Source: Coix lacryma-jobi var. lacryma-jobi
Lineage: Eukaryota; Streptophyta; Magnoliopsida; Poales; Poaceae
DNA: 64,000 nt
NCBI GenBank assembly: GCA_009763385.1
Contig: CM019827.1
Location: 118,491,964-118,555,963, forward strand
Direction of reading: 5' to 3'
Shown here: in pieces, positions 21,318-32,002 of the stretch
Position numbering within the stretch: the stretch's first letter is position 1
How the letters are laid out: the number at the start of each line of letters is the position of its first letter
Position numbers and translations under genes: made by a program
The notes under the pieces: model-generated
What the model saw: the letters and a program-made list of their open reading frames with translations, nothing else
Told to the model about the DNA's origin: nothing
Database searches by the model: none

Positions 21318-22155
21318 CGAGGAGGAGGTGGCAGGCGGCGGCGCTGTCGGCGGTGGCCGGGTGGGTGTGGGCGGCCTCCTTCTACGACCTCACGCGCCGG
21401 ACGCGCGCGCTCGTCCAGCCGTGGGTCATGCGCCGGGTGCACGCCGAGACGGCGGCCATCCTCAGGTTCCAGAGGTTGGAGCACAGGTTGTTGACAATTT
21501 CTTATCTGTACTGTCATGCGTTGTCTCCGTGCCCTTCTACACAGGATTCCTCCCTCTCCTCTTCTGGAGTGGACACGGCAAGCTGGCTAGGCAGATGACC
21601 CTCCTCATGGCTTTCTGTGATTACCTCGGCAACTCTGTCAAGGATATGGTGTCAGCCCCTCGGCCATGCTCTCCTCCTATTAGAAGAGTGACGGCTACAG
21701 AAGATGAGAAGGAAAAATGCCAAGGAATATGGGCTGCCATCATCTCATGCTCTCAATACTGTGTTTGATGGGATATCTGTTACATTATGTCCTCACATAT
21801 GGAGATCATGGCAGTGTTATATAGTTGATGTGGGTTTATCTCTAGCTTTCTTACTTGTTATGCTAGTTGGCATACCGCAAGGATATATTTGGGTATGCAC
21901 AGCTTGACAGATGTTGTTGTTGGAATTGGTTTTGGGATTGTCATCCTTTCATTCTGGTTGGCTGTCCATGATCATGTCGATGCCTTTGTTGTCTCTGGGA
22001 AAAATGTTGCAACCTTCTGGGCAGGCCTTTCTCTATTGATGTGCTTTGCATACCCGAAGCCAGGATTCCCTACTCCTAGCTTTGAATACCACACAGCATT
22101 CAACGGAGTCGCTTTCGGAATTGTCAATTGGCTCTGGCTCAGTACATCGGTTGAG
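21318..22155 (+). pseudogene. captured, spliced fragment of sphingoid/lipid phosphate phosphatase (LPP-delta type, PAP2)
   Basis: The N-terminal segment WVWAASFYDLTRRTRALVQPW is followed by SVPFYTGFLPLLFWSGHGKLAR and FCDYLGNSVKDMVSAPRP (phosphatase motif region KX6RP), then EYGLPSSHALNT (the PSRH-like motif) and GMHSLTDVVVGIGFG, ending near 22155. These match plant LPP-delta/sphingosine-1-phosphate phosphatase, an ER enzyme that dephosphorylates long-chain base phosphates. The order is collinear with no introns in over 800 bp, indicating a cDNA origin. Frameshifts occur near 21490, 21720 and 21890. After 22155 the sequence looks like retained intron (GAG|GTATCA). The join to the F-box piece is at about 21315-21318. 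Confidence 0.82.
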
Positions 22156-23780
22156 GTATCATTTAGTCCATGCAAGTTTAATTAGCATGCCTTAACTAAT
22201 TTTTGCGTGTCGTTTTGTCCACTTATTAGGGAATCATGCTAGGCGCAATTTCCCTTATCTAATTGTTGTATGTTGTTTATTTCAGCTTCTCAGCTTGATC
22301 TTTTATATGTTGCTGTTTGGTTTATTTAATTATATAATTTTTCAGTACAACTTTAGTTAGCCAGCAGATAACATATGCATATGCTTATAAGACTCTATAT
22401 GATCTAGCAGTTGCGTCAAGCACGCTGCTCTGCATAGACAAATTAGCTTTAATGTTCTCATTTGACATGGTTTCCAGTACATACATACCTCTGTTACACG
22501 TGTTATATATCTAGATATTCTATTAAAATCGAGAGTACAAAGATGGCCGTTGCAGTCACTATTTAACAAAAAAATTCTTGATCACCAAAACAAGTTGCAA
22601 AGAATCGCGAGCCCTCAGCTCCTTTTTTCTGGACTCGGTAGTTTGGTAGCAAAATCTTTGCATGCTAATCCAGACATATACTCTCGATTTTGAGAAGCTG
22701 AAACTTGATAATGGAAGTTGGGTTTTTATTTTACAAGCTCAAAGCTATTTATCTTGTGAAAATGGAACCTTGTGAATTTTGGTTCTTTAGCGAAGGTTAC
22801 TTTCTCACGTGAATGAAACTCTGGGATATTCTTTTACATCTGAAACCTGAATATTTTCATCAAAAGAGTCCTGGACTATCTGTCAAAGGCAAAACCAAAA
22901 GGTTCTCATCATCCCAAAAAGGCTCACTCGGCCTTTCACCAGACAATGACTACACGTAAGTAATCCAAGCTTATCCTTTATGTCTAAGTCCATATATACA
23001 TATATGTATTTTATCATATACTATTTTTATTTCAATTGATCACCAAATATGTATGTCTTGAGAATATTATTGACAGGAACAGTCTCTCAACTAATAAGGT
23101 ACAAATGACACCTTAACCATAATATCTACTTGTTATTCTTCTTTGATAAGCTTATTGCACTCAAAGTTGATCATTCACCTCTTGAACTATATATTATTTA
23201 AGAAAATAATCAGTACATGTTTATATATAAACATCAGTCACTAACCTCTTTTGGACACGTGTTGACAGCATAGTGAAACCAAACCAACATAAGTGAGTAT
23301 TTCTCATCGGTTCATTAATTCTCAGCAGTCTATATTCATTAATATTTTCTGCCCTTATGATTTGCTTTGTTACTATTTTGATCTAACTCTTGCCTCTTGA
23401 GGCAAAATTTTAAATTTTTTTATCTTCGCACACAACTTGTCACCATGATGACAAAGAAAGTGTCGCGGCCTCAGCTGCATCAAAACATGGCCTGAGTAAC
23501 TATAGCTACTTGGCCTTAAATGACAAATTTAAAACATCTATCATTTTCTTAAGTTGAGCCTCTTTTTGTTACTAACATGCAGCTTACTATCACTGTAAGT
23601 ATCTCTTGTCCCTTCATTCTAACACCTTCCTCCTAGAATATATTTTCTTTGTCATATACATGTTTTTATCTTTCCAAACCAAATCAGTCACCTATATCAG
23701 TCAGTGGCTCAGCCTTAGTCACATATATGTCCAGTAACTATTGAGTTTGCTCCGGTCAGTACCCTCCACCAGTCAACAGT
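22156..23780 (+). other. intron-like AT-rich filler of the gene-capturing element
   Basis: AT-rich DNA resembling plant intron sequence, with no domain recognised. A short coding-like stretch near 22880-22970 (KGKTKRFSSSQKGSL) may be another captured exon, but it is too short to assign. Confidence 0.4.
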
Positions 23781-24420
23781 TCTCATGAGATATTTAACGT
23801 TCATCAGATTCTTCAGTAATTCTCTACCTGTCAGCGGTTTTCATCGGTCGGCAACGTTCATCAGATTCTTTAGTAACTCTCTACCTGTCAGTGGTTTTCA
23901 TCGGTCGGTAACGTTCTTCAGTAATTCTCCAGCTGTCAGTGGTTTTCATCGGTCAGCAAAGTTCAACAAAATCCTCTACTAGTCAGTGGTTTTCATCAGT
24001 CAACAGCGTTTGACAGTTATTGGTTTTCTACAGTCATTGGTTTTTGACAGTCATCGACTTTTGATTAGCCAGTTGTCTTTGTCAGTCAGTAACCTTCAAA
24101 TATAATTGGTCATCATCAGTAAATAACCTTCGTCAGTGAATGACCTTTATCATTTGTCAGTGGTTTTCATCCATCATTGATTCTCATCAGCCTTAGTCAA
24201 TTATTGATCTTCATCATTTGTTAATGGATTTCATCTATCAACCTTCGTCAGTGGTTCTCAGCAGCATTTGTCACTCATTGGCCTTTGTTATTCAGCAGCC
24301 TTCGTCAGTTGACAACCTTCGTCTCTTGGCAGCTTTCTAGTCAGCAGCATCTATCTCAGAAATCAACTCTCAGCAGCTACTCAGCCTACAAACCAACTAA
24401 TGCTAACATATTTCCATCTT
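23781..24420 (+). repeat. degenerate CAGT/TTCATC-rich minisatellite
   Basis: Dozens of imperfect copies of phrases such as GTCAGTGGTTTTCATCGGTC and CAGCAACCTTCGTCAGT run for about 640 bp. The best preserved unit, about 48-51 bp, is at 23793-23960. It gives no meaningful protein. Confidence 0.7.
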
Positions 24421-25099
24421 TTTTGCAGGTTGTATTATTTAAATTATCTTTATTTTTCTTCAAATTTTCATAAAATGCTTCAATCAAATTTTATCTTTGC
24501 AGGAAACTGATCTTATTTATGATTCAATATTGCAAGTCATATTTATACTCATGCAGGTCCTTGAATAATACCCTCGGTTATCTAAAACTGCAACCCTCTA
24601 ATTTGAGGGCATCACTTTTTATATACATAACTAATCTTTTGTTCGAACATAACTGTCATTTTTGCAGGGAGCATGATATGTTTACCTCTATTTAATATTA
24701 TTGCGCAAATATATTCATTTGCATCATCATACATATGCGTACATTACATAAGTGCATTGCATCGCATGGCCCGGGCCACCTGGAAGAAGTCCCAAAAATG
24801 CACGGGCACCAGGACTCTATGCATCAATATCCTGGAAGAAGTCCCAAACCTACACGGGCACCAGGTCGCAAAGCTAAGGCTTTCGCGCTAACTGCACGTA
24901 TCATTTAAATGACTAACCATTTTCTGCAGCAAGTGGAAAGTCGGTGTCTTTCTGTATCATTTAAATGACTAACCATTTTCTGCAGCAAGTGGAAAGCCGG
25001 TGTCTTTCTGAGTGTCGAAAGACTTGCAAGCAAGTCGATATTCGATAGTGATGGGCAACCTAAGTCCCTGAAAAAATGCACCCTATCAACTCAGGAGCA
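24421..25099 (+). repeat. short direct repeats in the gene-capturing element
   Basis: A near-exact repeat of about 60 bp (TATCATTTAAATGACTAACC...AAAG) occurs at 24900-24957 and 24958-25014. A CCTGGAAGAAGTCCC repeat occurs at 24779 and 24831. No gene is visible. Confidence 0.6.
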
Positions 25100-26194
25100 T
25101 TTTTCACGTGACTTCTCCGGCCTTCGGCACGCGGCATCGGCTTCTACATCAATGTTATCTTCGCCAAGCTCTTCGGTTCGGGGGCCTTCGTCGACACCTT
25201 CGCCAAGCTCTTCGGCTCGGGGGCCTTCGCCGACACCTTCGCCAAGCTCTTCGGCTTGGAGGCCTTCATGGACACCTTCGTCGTCTACACCAACCTCGCC
25301 TCCGCCAAACGACATTGCAGGAGGGCCTTCGTCGACACCTTCGGCAAATCATGATGACTCGCCTCCGCCAACATGATGAAGCGTCTTCGGCAGGAGGGGC
25401 TTCACCATCGTCCTTGAGGGGCTACATCAACTCCATCGGCACCAAGGTCTACCACACCTTCGTCAACCACTTCGACTCAAGAGGTCGACGGCTTGGCCCT
25501 GAAGACCTGCTTCAACTACTACAACTACTTCGCCCACATCGAGCGTAGCTGAGGACCCGACTACGAGCACCAGCCAAGAGGGGCTAGGGGGGCACATTGA
25601 AGGACCAACTACTCCAAGGCATGAAGTCTAGATTCTTGCCCGGCGCTCGTGAATGAAAGCCTTCGGTCGCGACTACTTCGACTACATCGACTACATTGAC
25701 CACGACGACTACGTGCCTTGGGAGCCTTCGACTACATCGACTACATCGACCACGACGACTACGTGCCTTGGGAGCGAAGACCTGCATGCCGAGAGGACAC
25801 CAGAGGCGAAGGCGTCAGAGGTGACGACCCCCACATTGAGGGAGTATGGGAGGCAAAGATCTACGCATCGGCGAAGTAGATGGATCGGCTCATAGAAGCA
25901 GCACAAAAGAACCAAGGCACAAAGGTGGAGACATCAGGAAGATCGACAACAAAACGCTTCAGAGCACAAGCCTTGGAGTTAGGACATGTATATGATAGAG
26001 CCGTGCGCGTGCTCTTTTCTCCACGCCCTTTTTTCCCACTGGGTTTTTGGGATGGAGTTTTTAGTGAGGCGCGTACGTGTCGGTTGCGAAGGGCGATCCT
26101 CGCAACCAGTTTTTGAGTTGTATTGTGCCTCTTCGTGTATGAGCAACTACTAGGTCATGCATAGCCAGTCATGATCTAGTAGTTGAGGGGCTAC
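25100..26194 (+). repeat. repeat-rich 3' internal region with polypurine end
   Basis: Three 39-bp units around CTCTTCGGCTCGGGGGCCTT are at about 25168-25270. A 51-bp direct repeat (CATCGACTACATCGACCACG) is at about 25680-25775. Such CTTCGG/CTACATCGAC repeats are common near the 3' end of grass Tat-like elements. The final GAGGGGCTAC (26185-26194) is the likely plus-strand primer. No intact ORF is convincing. Confidence 0.6.
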
Positions 26195-26357
26195 TGTTGG
26201 GGGAAGCTCATATGGTATTTGGGCCAACTCCCCCCGAAGAGGCTCAATATATGTCACCTGTATAACAGAGGACAAGAGGAGGAAGAGAAGGGGGGCACTC
26301 TCCCAATTGAATCAGAACCCTAATCTTTCTATGTGTTCGGGGCCTTCTTCCCCAACA
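26195..26357 (+). repeat. 3' LTR (163 bp)
   Basis: TGTTGGGGGAAGCTC...CTTCCCCAACA, followed by target copy GTTGT. Confidence 0.9.
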
Positions 26358-26450
26358 GTTGTCAATACGGTTGTGTCCTCCACTAAGAGAAATGATGACC
26401 TTCGTGATAATCAAGTGACTAGACTTCTGTGCAAACTATGCAAACTCTAA
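26358..26450 (+). pseudogene. hAT transposase fragment resuming after the LTR insertion
   Basis: Starting with the second GTTGT target copy, the translation reads VVNTVVSSTKRNDDLRDNQV, continuing the frame that ended with FFEHLALV at 20192. Similarity fades within a few dozen codons; sequence after about 26420 has no recognisable transposase. Confidence 0.75.
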
Positions 26451-26524
26451 TCAAGACCATAAGAATCTAATCTGATGGTTGGTAATTTTAGCACTCAAAC
26501 CCCTCCACTCATGCGTTCCTATAT

Positions 26525-26765
26525 ATATAGCTATGTTTAGTTCTCCAAAAAATTTTCAGATTCTCTGTCACATCAATCTTTAGACGCATGCCTGAAGCAT
26601 TAAATGTAGTTAAAAAATAACTAATTGTACTTTTAGTATGTACATGTCGAGATAAATTTTTTAAACATAGTTAGTCTATATTTGGATAAAATTTGTCAAA
26701 TAACAACGAAAGTGCTACACAGGACTTTTCCAAAAAAAAACTAGGAACTAAACACAGCCCTATAT
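26525..26765. mobile_element. MITE of the 'GTTTAGTTC' family
   Basis: Left CTATGTTTAGTTCTCC and right GGAACTAAACACAG are inverted. The interior has CACATCAATCTTTAGACGCATGCCTGAAGCATTAAAT and CAAATAACAACGAAAGTGCTACA, shared with the copy at 31197-31436. A (TA)n tract follows at about 26771-26799. Confidence 0.7.
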
Positions 26766-27183
26766 AGGGAGATATATATATATATATATATATATATACT
26801 AAAAAAAATTATGTGGCAATCATGAAATCGGCGTATATTGAGATTCACGTGACGAGGGGTGGTTAAAGATGTGGTGTGATGCTTCGTTTTGTGGTTTGAA
26901 ACGCGTGCAGCAGTGGATGGTCCTAATTATCTATTTGCAGTCGTTATTAAGGAGGTACACGTACTCTATATACAGTTGGCAGCTCCATCGTCTGTATGTG
27001 ATCGGTCACGTGAATGTGATCCGAAAAAAAGACAGCCAAGAGCATGCAGCACGATCCCTGTGCTCTAGCTGCGCACCAGCTGGAAATTAATGGTCCCCTG
27101 TTGTTGGTCTCCCATTTTCCTGGAGAGATGGACAGTGAAAACCATCCCTTCTACTATGAACGCACGCACCCACACCTTACCCC

Positions 27184-27191
27184 TATAAATA
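27184..27191 (+). promoter_or_regulatory. TATA box of the receptor-like kinase gene
   Basis: TATAAATA, 120 bp upstream of the ATG at 27311. Confidence 0.7.
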
Positions 27192-27310
27192 CCTCCAAAG
27201 AACCGAGTTAGCTAGCCAGCTTTTCTCTTCATCACAATTCACACATAGACACAGTATTGCGGCACGTACAGAGCTAGCTAGCTAGTGAAGAAGGAAGGAA
27301 GGAATTGAAG

Positions 27311-28429
27311 ATGTCTCCTCCTGGCCGCTTGGTTGCGCTCTACGTGACCATCTGCTCCGTCCTCTTCCTCGTCTCCAAGATGCTCATCTTCTTCCTCCTC
27401 TACAAGAAATGGGCGCGCAAGAAGAGGATCATCGACCACAGCCTGGCCGGCGGCAAGATGGTCATCTTCCGCTCGGCCGCCGCCACCATGGGCATGCCGC
27501 AGTCGCTGACCCCAAAGTCCTTCCTCGCCATGCTCATGGGCCTGTCCACCAAGGACGTCATCGGCGCCGGTGGCTACGGCACCGTCTACCGGCTGCGCCT
27601 GGACGACAAGACCGCCTTCGCCGTGAAGAGGCTCAACCGGCCGGGGGGCACCGCCGAGATGGACCGCGGGTTCGAGCGGGAGCTGGACGCCATGGGCGAC
27701 ATCAAGCACCGCAACGTCGTCCCGCTCTGCGGCTACTACGCCGCCACGCACTTGAACCTCCTCATCTACGAGCTGATGCCCAACGGGAGCCTGGACCAGG
27801 CGCTGCACCAGAACCACCAGAACATCCTCGGCTGGCCTGCTCGCTGCCGCATCGCCCTGGGCGTTGCCCGCGGCCTCTGCTACCTCCACCACGACTGCAT
27901 CCCGCGCGTGATCCACCGCGACATCAAGCCCAGCAACATCCTCCTGGACCACCGCATGGAGCCGCGCCTCTCCGACTTCGGCCTCGCCACGCTCATGAAC
28001 CCCAGCGCCAGCCACGTCACCACCCTCGTCGCCGGCACCTTCGGCTACCTGGCGCCCGAGTACTTCGACACCGGCAGGGCCACCACCAAGGGCGACGTCT
28101 ACAGCTACGGCGTCCTCCTGCTGGAGCTGCTCACCGGGAAGAGGCCCACCGACGAGTCCTTCTCCTTCCTGGAGAACGCCGGCACCAGGACCAGGCTCGC
28201 CACCTGGGTCAGGGAGACCAGGGAGGAGCACGCCGTACAAGTCCCCTTCCCCTTACCCACCCAGCAAGTCAGGCTGCTCTTCTCCGTCGCCGACAAGTGC
28301 CTCCACTCCGATCCCGCCAACAGACCAACCATGGCGCAAGTTGTCAAGATGCTGGAGCAATCCGCCGCCAGCAACGACAGCCGCCACGACTCGTCGTCAT
28401 CATCCACCAGCAGCAACAGCTACAGCTAG
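27311..28429 (+). CDS. receptor-like Ser/Thr kinase without ectodomain (At1g78530-like)
   Basis: Single exon, 372 residues, starting at ATG 27311. It begins with a hydrophobic segment (residues 9-30) followed by basic KKWARKKR, a type of membrane anchor. The kinase domain spans about 78-350, with glycine loop GAGGYGTV (85-92), catalytic Lys106 in FAVKRLN, HRD 202-204, DFG 222-224 and APE 248-250, all intact, so it should be active. KHRNVVPLCGYY, YELMPNGSLD and IHRDIKPSNILLD are close to the Arabidopsis kinase At1g78530, which also has only a short N-terminus. No LRR ectodomain is present, so it may pair with other receptors; that is inference. The tail is Ser-rich. No intron interrupts it, which could mean a retrocopy or a naturally intronless gene. 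Confidence 0.92.
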   Translation: MSPPGRLVALYVTICSVLFLVSKMLIFFLLYKKWARKKRIIDHSLAGGKMVIFRSAAATMGMPQSLTPKSFLAMLMGLSTKDVIGAGGYGTVYRLRLDDKTAFAVKRLNRPGGTAEMDRGFERELDAMGDIKHRNVVPLCGYYAATHLNLLIYELMPNGSLDQALHQNHQNILGWPARCRIALGVARGLCYLHHDCIPRVIHRDIKPSNILLDHRMEPRLSDFGLATLMNPSASHVTTLVAGTFGYLAPEYFDTGRATTKGDVYSYGVLLLELLTGKRPTDESFSFLENAGTRTRLATWVRETREEHAVQVPFPLPTQQVRLLFSVADKCLHSDPANRPTMAQVVKMLEQSAASNDSRHDSSSSSTSSNSYS

Positions 28430-30980
28430 CGGACCATCCTATTCTATATCCTCTATATATCCTAGTGTACAATTAACGTACTCCGTACAAGTGGAGGGAC
28501 TGAGGGAGGTACTAGTATATTTTGGATTTTGGTACGAAGCCGCTGACACTCCTGTACCTGACAGGATATATATTACTTGCTACTGTAGCACATTTTGGCG
28601 ATCGATATGCATATGCCAAATTTATTAGAAAGATGTAAATATCTATCTATATATTAGTATCTCTACCCGCGGGAGGATTGGCGCCCTCCCGCGGGTCGGT
28701 TACTGTAGCAATTATTTTTTGTTTTTTCCTTTATTTTTTTTTGCTTTTCTTTTACGTTTTTCTACTTTTTTTCTTTTAAGATTTTTGCATGCATCTTTTT
28801 CTATTCAAAAATCGGTGTGACAGTAGCGCGTTTGATAATATAATATAATAAAAATTTTGTCTGTGGGAGTATCCCCAGCCGTAGAGGCCCTCCACGCTCT
28901 CTGACGGTGTTAGTTGAACATGTAGCTTGCTGACCCTTTTTTTCAGGAATGACAGTTTCGTGGACTCCACTTTTGAGGCTTGGCTATATTGGCTCCACTT
29001 ATTTAGGCCTATTGGTAAAAAATTTTACCTATCACATCAAATATTTAGACACATACATGAATTATTAAATGTGTACTAAAAACTAATTACATGGGTTACA
29101 ATAACTTTACAAGATGATTTTTTAAGCTTAATTAATTCAATGATTTGATAATATATTGTGCTACCGTTAACATGTGCTAATAACATATTAATTAGTCTTA
29201 ATAAATTCGTCTTATAGTTCCAAAAAGAACTATGTAATTTATTTTTATTAGTCTATTTTTAATAAACTAAATTAGTCTTACAATATTCGATGTAACACCC
29301 AAAAACTTTTCACCCTCCAACTAAACGCCCCTTAATAAAAAGAACTCTTAGAAAAAACTTTAGGGGTGTGCTGCATGTTTGGTATATTTGTCCTGTTCCT
29401 TAGGCTCAAATATTGTATACGTCAAACTATTAATTTTTTTGGTAGCATAATATGAAGCCAAGCCAAACGATTTTGTATGTTTTTTTAGATAATATAAGCT
29501 TGATTACTCTTATTACGTACAAAACAGTAATCTCCGCTACCGGTCGGCGTGTGAAGCAATAGCGGCGCAGCGAAGCGCGCATACCTATCTAGTATACAAT
29601 AGTATGCGTTGCATGTACCGGATCCAGAGGTTCTCTCTTCTCTTCGTGCGAAAATATATAGTAGTACGTACAGTAGAATTAGTTCCTGTATATGATATGC
29701 TGATGAACTGAAATGGCCAACAGACGGATATATATATATATATATTTACCTCACTCCAAATTATAAGTCATTCTAAAAATCTCGGATAGTCGAAGTATAT
29801 CAAGTTTAATCAAAATAATATAAAAAACACAAAGATTTATAATATCAATTAGGTAAACTACAAAAATATAACTAATGAAAAAAATCATGTCATTATCTTA
29901 TTATATAAATTTTAGTTAAAAAATTAACTCTCTAAAATTATTATAGAATAACTTAAAATTTGCAACTGCAAGAGTGGGCAGATATATGGTCAGCGGTTGT
30001 GGAAAGTAAAAGGCTAACTAGATGGGCCCGGCCAGGGCCTCGGCCTCGCTGCACAGTGCAGACTGCACTATCTGGGCCGGGCTGTGGCTCCTAGACGTAA
30101 CTGGGCCGTTTCAAACCTGCGAAAGAATTTGTGCCCACGACACAACGGGTACATTATGCATGAGCACGAGGATCGGACCTGCACTGTGTAATATTATAAT
30201 ATATTACTCTCTTTAAGGAGGAAAGAAATGAAGGCTCCCAATGCGAGAAACAATTTTAACTAAATATATATTAAAAAATATTAATATTTATAGTATATAA
30301 TTGATATGGTTGGAAATAATATTTATAGTATGTAATTGATATGGTTGGAAATATTTGTTAATATAGTTTTTTAATAAATTTATTTGGAGATTTAAATGTT
30401 ACATGGACTTTCTATAAATTAAAACTTATGATACATACATTAATAACGATAGTTATTTAGGACCAAGGAAATAGTCAAATTACTCATTAGGACTCCCTCC
30501 ATTGAAATCATGGAAAGTTAAAGTATTTTAAGGTTGACCAACTATATATATAATAAAATAACAATATCTATGATGCCAAATAAGTATTATTAGATCCTAT
30601 TTCATGTCATAGGTCTTTTCATTTCTCTTCTATAATTTTGGTTAGACTTTGGTGGACTCTGGTGAGCATCACTGATAATAACCATTAGATTTACTTTATT
30701 TTCTTAAGAAAATAGTCACTTTTGTCAGTATAAAAAAAATCTATAAGTTATCCTCTGAACATACATTTAAATCACCCATGTCCTCTGCATGAAAATATAA
30801 TTTGAAATAACTCTCTGAATTTGTATCTTCTTTTCTATGACGATTAGCACAAAGACTCAAAGACATGGGCACGATGTTGGCATCATATCGACTAATGAAG
30901 AGCACCTACACGACGGAACCGGCTTGGACAAGTGAACAAATTAGAAGCAAAGAAATTGTGCCTCTAAGTTTGGAAAGTAC
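28430..30980. other. intergenic DNA with MITE remnants
   Basis: No gene seen. A MITE-like block (about 29000-29333) ends CCAACTAAACGCCCC and contains the shared GATGATTTTTTAAGCTTAAT phrase. A Stowaway-like piece with AAATTATAAGTCATTCTAA is at about 29750-29970. A short (TA)n lies near 29731-29746. Confidence 0.55.
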
Positions 30981-30982
30981 TA

Positions 30983-31150
30983 TTATGTTATGTTATGTTA
31001 TGTTATGTTATGTTATGTTATGTTATATTATATTATATTATATTATATTATATTATATTATTATATTATATTATATTATATTATATTATATTATATTATA
31101 TTATATTATTTTATTTTATTTTATTTTATTTTATTTTATATTATATTATC
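30983..31150. repeat. compound pentanucleotide microsatellite (TTATG)n(TTATA)n(TTTTA)n
   Basis: Seven or more TGTTA units grade into many TATTA units and then TTTTA units, with one frame slip near 31058. It gives spurious open frames on the plus strand. Confidence 0.95.
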
Positions 31151-31196
31151 TAGTAGTATATCCTATCTAGTCATAGCCCGTTGAGCTTGCTTACGC

Positions 31197-31436
31197 CATG
31201 TTCAGTTCCTCAAATTCCTCTAAAATTTTTGCATGGTATTCATCACATCAAATCTTTAGACGCATGCATGAAGTATTAAATGTTGATAAAAAATAACTAA
31301 TTGTACTTTTAGTCTGTAAATGTCAAGACGAATCTTTTGAGCCTAATTAGACCATGTCTGAACAAAGTTTGTCAAATAACAACGAAAGTGCTACAGTGTC
31401 ACTATGCAAAATATTTTGTGAACCGAACAAGGCCTT
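31197..31436. mobile_element. MITE of the 'GTTCAGTTC' family
   Basis: GCCATGTTCAGTTCC at the left is inverted as GAACCGAACAAGGCC at the right. It shares its interior with the copy at 26525-26765. Confidence 0.75.
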
Positions 31437-32002
31437 AATTGTTACCTTTGTTCTGAAATTGCTCTAACTAAATGTATTAGATCTTATTTATAAATCAGAT
31501 TTATAATAGCTACCTCTTATGTTTCAAATTATAAGTCATTATAAGAATCTTGAAGAGTCAAAACATCTCAGGTTTTTGGAACGGAGGGAGTGCTATCTTT
31601 GTCTTTGAATAAATCAGTTCCTAAAGATTTCTTATTGAGTCAATTTTTTAGACTTTCACTAAGTTCATAGAAAAAAGGTGTAAAAAACTATGACATCAAA
31701 TTAGTATTATTAGGTCCACCTTACACACCACAAACTATATTTTAGTGAGGTTATTTTGTTTCATAATTTTGTATGCTCTTTTTCATAAATTTGATCAAAT
31801 ATAAAAAAAATTATTGTAGACGAATTTTAAACATGATTTATTTAGAGGAGGAGGGAGCAGCTAATTTGGAATGATGTACAACTAGCTACGTGCGAAGTGG
31901 ATGGCTAATAATGGCTCGTTCTGTGAGTGTTTTGCTCTACTTTTTCAGTTTTACTTTATATTTTTCAACTAAGTATGTGCAACTCTATATATTTTGCTCT
32001 AA
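31437..32002. other. intergenic, Stowaway remnants only
   Basis: A Stowaway-like half with TTTTTGGAACGGAGGGAGTG lies at about 31510-31590. No gene seen. Confidence 0.5.

Larger units (their letters stand above)
20193..26357 (+). mobile_element. gene-capturing short-LTR retrotransposon (6165 bp)
   Basis: It is flanked by a perfect 5-bp target duplication GTTGT (20188-20192, 26358-26362). LTRs are 20193-20328 and 26195-26357, both TGTTGGGGGAAGC...CCCCAACA. A primer-binding-like TGGCGCCCACCGTGGGG follows the 5' LTR, and a GAGGGGCTAC polypurine end precedes the 3' LTR. Inside there is no gag, protease, RT or integrase. Instead there are host gene pieces: an F-box/LRR fragment, then a spliced LPP-delta phosphatase fragment, then intron-like and low-complexity DNA and a repeat-rich 3' part. 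It must have moved using another element's proteins. The two LTRs differ by two indels (8 and about 18 bp) and several substitutions, so the insertion is not very recent, unless the indels existed before insertion. Confidence 0.88.
18207..26450 (+). mobile_element. hAT element (TTF-type transposase), split by a retrotransposon and truncated at 3'
   Basis: The left end reads CAGGGGCGGAGCTAAGG, a form of terminal repeat usual for TTF/DUF4371 hAT elements. The transposase-like gene begins at 18851. At 20193 a complete LTR retrotransposon is inserted; the hAT reading resumes at 26358 for about 60-90 bp and is then lost. No matching GCTCCGCCCCTG terminus is seen on the right, so the 3' part is deleted. 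Confidence 0.75.

Noticed and set aside
20159..21517. 452-codon minus-strand open frame over the captured genes
   Set aside because: Arg/Gly-rich translation opposite GC-rich F-box sequence. It crosses the LTR border and hAT DNA, so it cannot be a real gene.
20329..21768. 479-codon plus-strand frame read as one gene
   Set aside because: It mixes in-frame and out-of-frame parts of two captured genes; recognised domains need frame changes, so it is a chimera and not a normal protein.
25108..25548. Open frame with repeated leucine/arginine units
   Set aside because: It comes from the 39-bp CTTCGG repeats of the retrotransposon 3' region; no domain.
27278..28240. 320-codon minus-strand frame opposite the kinase
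   Set aside because: Val/Gly/Glu-rich shadow of the kinase exon.
30865..31184. Open frames with YYIILYY runs
   Set aside because: Products of the pentanucleotide microsatellite.
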